A stretch of DNA of 17,758 nt from an uncultured Chlorobiota bacterium (GTDB taxonomy: Bacteria; Bacteroidota; Bacteroidia; Bacteroidales; JAADGE01): contig CAMZKI010000098.1 of assembly GCA_947311125.1 (NCBI GenBank), positions 1 through 17,758 of the forward strand, written 5' to 3'. Of the stretch, positions 16,116 to 17,758 are shown piece after piece. A model generated the notes under the pieces. The model made no database searches. It was not told the origin of the DNA and saw nothing but the letters and a program-made list of their open reading frames with translations. The position numbers and the translations under genes are program-made. Each line of letters starts with the position of its first letter. Positions within the stretch are counted from its first letter, which is position 1.

Positions 16116-16895
16116 ATGCCTGTATTTTTATTTGATAAAATTATTTTCGGCCCGGTAAAAAGCCGAAGACTCGGAGTATCTCTGGGCATAAACCTGTTAC
16201 CTTTAGATTATAAATATTGTAATTTTGACTGCATCTACTGCGAATGCGGCAGAACTTACAAAAATAAGTTCAAAGGAAAAAAATTTCACGACAGAACAGA
16301 GGTAAAGCAAAGATTAGAAGAAGTTTTAAACAAAATGAAGTCCGAAAACAACCCTCCCGACGTTATAACTTTTGCAGGCAACGGCGAACCCACTATGCAT
16401 CCTGACTTTGAAGGAATAATAGACGATACGGTTGAGCTGAGAAACAAATATTTTCCCGAAGCCGAAATTGCAGTACTTTCAAATTCAACCTTAATCCGTA
16501 AAAAAACAGTTTTTAAAGCTCTTAATAAAGTTGATGAAAATATTTTAAAACTTGATTCTGCCAATGATGCAACCCTAAAATTAATAAACAACCCGCCTGC
16601 CGGATTTACAGTCAGCAAACTAACTGAAAATTTAAAGTTATTTAACGGAAAACTAACTGTACAAACAATGTTTATTACCGGAACTTATAACGGTAAATCT
16701 GTCGACAACACAAGCAACAAAGAAGTTGAGGGATGGATTAACCTTCTTAAAGAAATAAAACCTGAAAAAGTAATGATTTACACAATTGAACGAGACACAC
16801 CGTCCGCAAACATAAAAAAAGTCATCCCGGACAAACTTTACACAATCGCAGATAAAGCAAAAAAAGCCGGCTTTAAAGTTCAAGTTTCTGTATAA
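16116..16895 (+). CDS. Radical SAM protein, COG0731-like
   Basis: This is a 259-residue radical SAM enzyme. The iron-sulfur motif CNFDCIYC (Cys35, Cys39, Cys42) is a standard CxxxCxxC. It is preceded by GPVKSRRLGVSLGINLLP, the hallmark start of the COG0731 group (relatives of TYW1-type Fe-S oxidoreductases), and followed by the SAM-binding-like FAGNGEPTMHPDF. The substrate of this short stand-alone group is unknown to me, so no specific function is given. The frame extends to an ATG at 16,080, but that start lies inside the terminator and before the -7 box, so the ATG at 16,116 is used. It is followed by thrS on the same strand after 91 bases, but thrS has its own promoter-like element. Confidence 0.82.
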   Translation: MPVFLFDKIIFGPVKSRRLGVSLGINLLPLDYKYCNFDCIYCECGRTYKNKFKGKKFHDRTEVKQRLEEVLNKMKSENNPPDVITFAGNGEPTMHPDFEGIIDDTVELRNKYFPEAEIAVLSNSTLIRKKTVFKALNKVDENILKLDSANDATLKLINNPPAGFTVSKLTENLKLFNGKLTVQTMFITGTYNGKSVDNTSNKEVEGWINLLKEIKPEKVMIYTIERDTPSANIKKVIPDKLYTIADKAKKAGFKVQVSV

Positions 16896-16929
16896 ATAAA
16901 AAACAATTTCATATTTAAATTATCAATTT

Positions 16930-16937
16930 TAACTTTG
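16930..16937 (+). promoter_or_regulatory. -7 box upstream of thrS
   Basis: TAACTTTG matches TAnnTTTG and is followed by CCCGC, the same extension as at the radical SAM promoter. It lies 49 bases before the thrS ATG, giving a leader of about 43 bases. No clear -33 TTG is present. Confidence 0.45.
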
Positions 16938-16986
16938 CCCGCTTAATATATACACATTTTGTACTTGTGCATAAAATATTCAAATT

Positions 16987-17496
16987 ATGATAAAAATTAC
17001 GTTTCCTGATAAAACCGTCAAAGAATTTGAGAAAGGTATTACAGGCATAGAAATAGCTAAAAGTATCAGTCATGGCTTGGCAAAAGAAGTATTATCCGTA
17101 GGTGTAAACGGAGAAACTTACGATTTAACACGCCCTGTTAAAGAAGATGCAGAAATAGTATTTTACAAATGGGACGATGACGAAGGCAAACATGCCTTTT
17201 GGCATTCATCGGCACATCTTATGGCAGAAGCAATAGAAGCATTATATCCCGGTGTTAAACTCTGGGTAGGACCGGCAGTCGATAATGGTTTTTATTACGA
17301 TATTGATCTTCCGAAAGGAAAAACTATAAGCGAAAAAGATTTTCCGGCTTTAGAGAAAAAAATGCTTGAATTAGCTCAACAAAAAAATAATTATATCAGA
17401 AAAAATATAGCCAAAGACGAAGCATTAAAATATTATTCCGAAAAAGGAGACGAATATAAAGTAGATTTAATTGAAGGATTAAAAGACGGAACATGA
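16987..17496 (+). CDS. thrS: Threonyl-tRNA synthetase, N-terminal fragment
   Basis: These are the first 169 residues of ThrRS, which charges tRNA-Thr in the cytoplasm and is essential; the full enzyme has about 640 residues. Residues 1-61 form the TGS domain (ITFPDKTVKEFEKGITGIEI). The editing domain begins with HSSAH, placing His73 and His77 at the zinc/editing-site positions known from E. coli, then VGPAVDNGFYYDID. The frame fits the family up to EGLKDGT (residue 169), then meets TGA at 17,494, where the family continues with an ITFYxQG-like segment. The catalytic class II core and the anticodon-binding domain are missing. What follows is low-complexity sequence, not the rest of thrS in another frame. 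Either the contig end is chimeric or this copy is broken; the first is more likely for an essential gene. Confidence 0.85.
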   Translation: MIKITFPDKTVKEFEKGITGIEIAKSISHGLAKEVLSVGVNGETYDLTRPVKEDAEIVFYKWDDDEGKHAFWHSSAHLMAEAIEALYPGVKLWVGPAVDNGFYYDIDLPKGKTISEKDFPALEKKMLELAQQKNNYIRKNIAKDEALKYYSEKGDEYKVDLIEGLKDGT

Positions 17497-17717
17497 TAAA
17501 AGGGAAAACAAGAAACACAATATAAATAAGGGAAAACAAAAACAAGGAAAACATAAAAACAAAGAAAACATAAAAAGTGAAAACAAAAACCGAGAAAACA
17601 AAATCAGAAAACACAAAAACAGTGAGAGCATAAAAAACAAGGAAAAGAAAATCAGGGAAAACATAAAAAACGGGGAAAAACATAACAGGAAAAACAAAAA
17701 CCTTAAAAGGGAAAAAC
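17497..17717. repeat. A/G-rich degenerate tandem repeat following the thrS break
   Basis: This is about 220 bases with almost no T, built from imperfect units of 13-18 bases of the form GGGAAAACAtAAAAAC. Units begin near 17,530, 17,546, 17,563, 17,579, 17,594, 17,607 and onward. Spacing and sequence drift from unit to unit, unlike a CRISPR array or a clean microsatellite. Open frames across it encode only Lys/Asn-rich or, on the other strand, Phe-rich low-complexity strings and are not taken as genes. After 17,718 normal-looking base composition returns for the last 41 bases. Confidence 0.7.
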
Positions 17718-17758
17718 CTTAGAATTGCAGGAATTATAACGGAAGTTTTTAATGGAAC

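Noticed and set aside
17396..17697. Two - strand open frames rich in Phe/Val/Leu, and a + strand Lys/Asn-rich frame
   Set aside because: They are low-complexity by-products of the A-rich repeat tract, with no start context, domain or realistic composition.
17497..17717. Could the repeat tract be a CRISPR array or a DGR variable/template repeat?
   Set aside because: Unit length and sequence drift continuously from about 13 to 18 bases with no constant repeat/unique spacer pattern, and there is no cas gene or reverse transcriptase.
17490..17758. Group I or group II intron interrupting thrS
   Set aside because: There is no GTGYG-like 5' intron end, no domain V-like hairpin and no intron-encoded protein; the tract is structureless A/G-rich sequence.

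Overview
The window looks like a short contig from an AT-rich member of the Bacteroidota, probably a Bacteroidales-like lineage. This rests on the gene families (DUF5686 outer-membrane protein, sphingolipid genes, DUF4833), on start codons preceded by A-rich sequence with no clear Shine-Dalgarno, and on several TAnnTTTG -7 boxes of the Bacteroidota sigma factor type.

Positions 1-11,259 hold ten genes on the + strand with gaps of 46 bases or less, ending at an intrinsic terminator (11,279-11,299). They read as a probable single operon. First is a 5'-truncated DUF5686 outer-membrane protein. Then comes a sphingolipid block: serine palmitoyltransferase, a GNAT-fold protein of the bacterial ceramide synthase type, an extended SDR of the ceramide-reductase type carrying a 1-base frameshift, a secreted DUF4833 protein, and a PAP2 membrane enzyme resembling inositol-phosphorylceramide synthase (AUR1 type). 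Last is a complete tripartite ABC export system: TolC-like channel, lipoprotein adaptor, MacB-like permease and LolD/MacB-like ATPase. The order suggests that a sphingoid base is made, N-acylated, reduced and given a phospho-headgroup, with an envelope-spanning exporter encoded alongside. The link between exporter and sphingolipids is inference from gene order only.

Positions 11,320-13,503 (- strand) encode a cytoplasmic TPR protein that converges on the operon. From 13,666 the + strand carries an orphan membrane histidine kinase, an enoyl-CoA hydratase/crotonase, a spacer with a strong terminator and a possible small RNA, a radical SAM protein (COG0731-like), and the start of threonyl-tRNA synthetase.

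Both ends look abnormal. The first 134 bases are a near-perfect inverted copy of positions 258-391, so the upstream part of the DUF5686 gene is missing. At the right end thrS stops after 169 codons and gives way to about 220 bases of A/G-rich degenerate repeat. Both are more simply explained as amplification or assembly artefacts at contig ends than as biology, but each can be tested.
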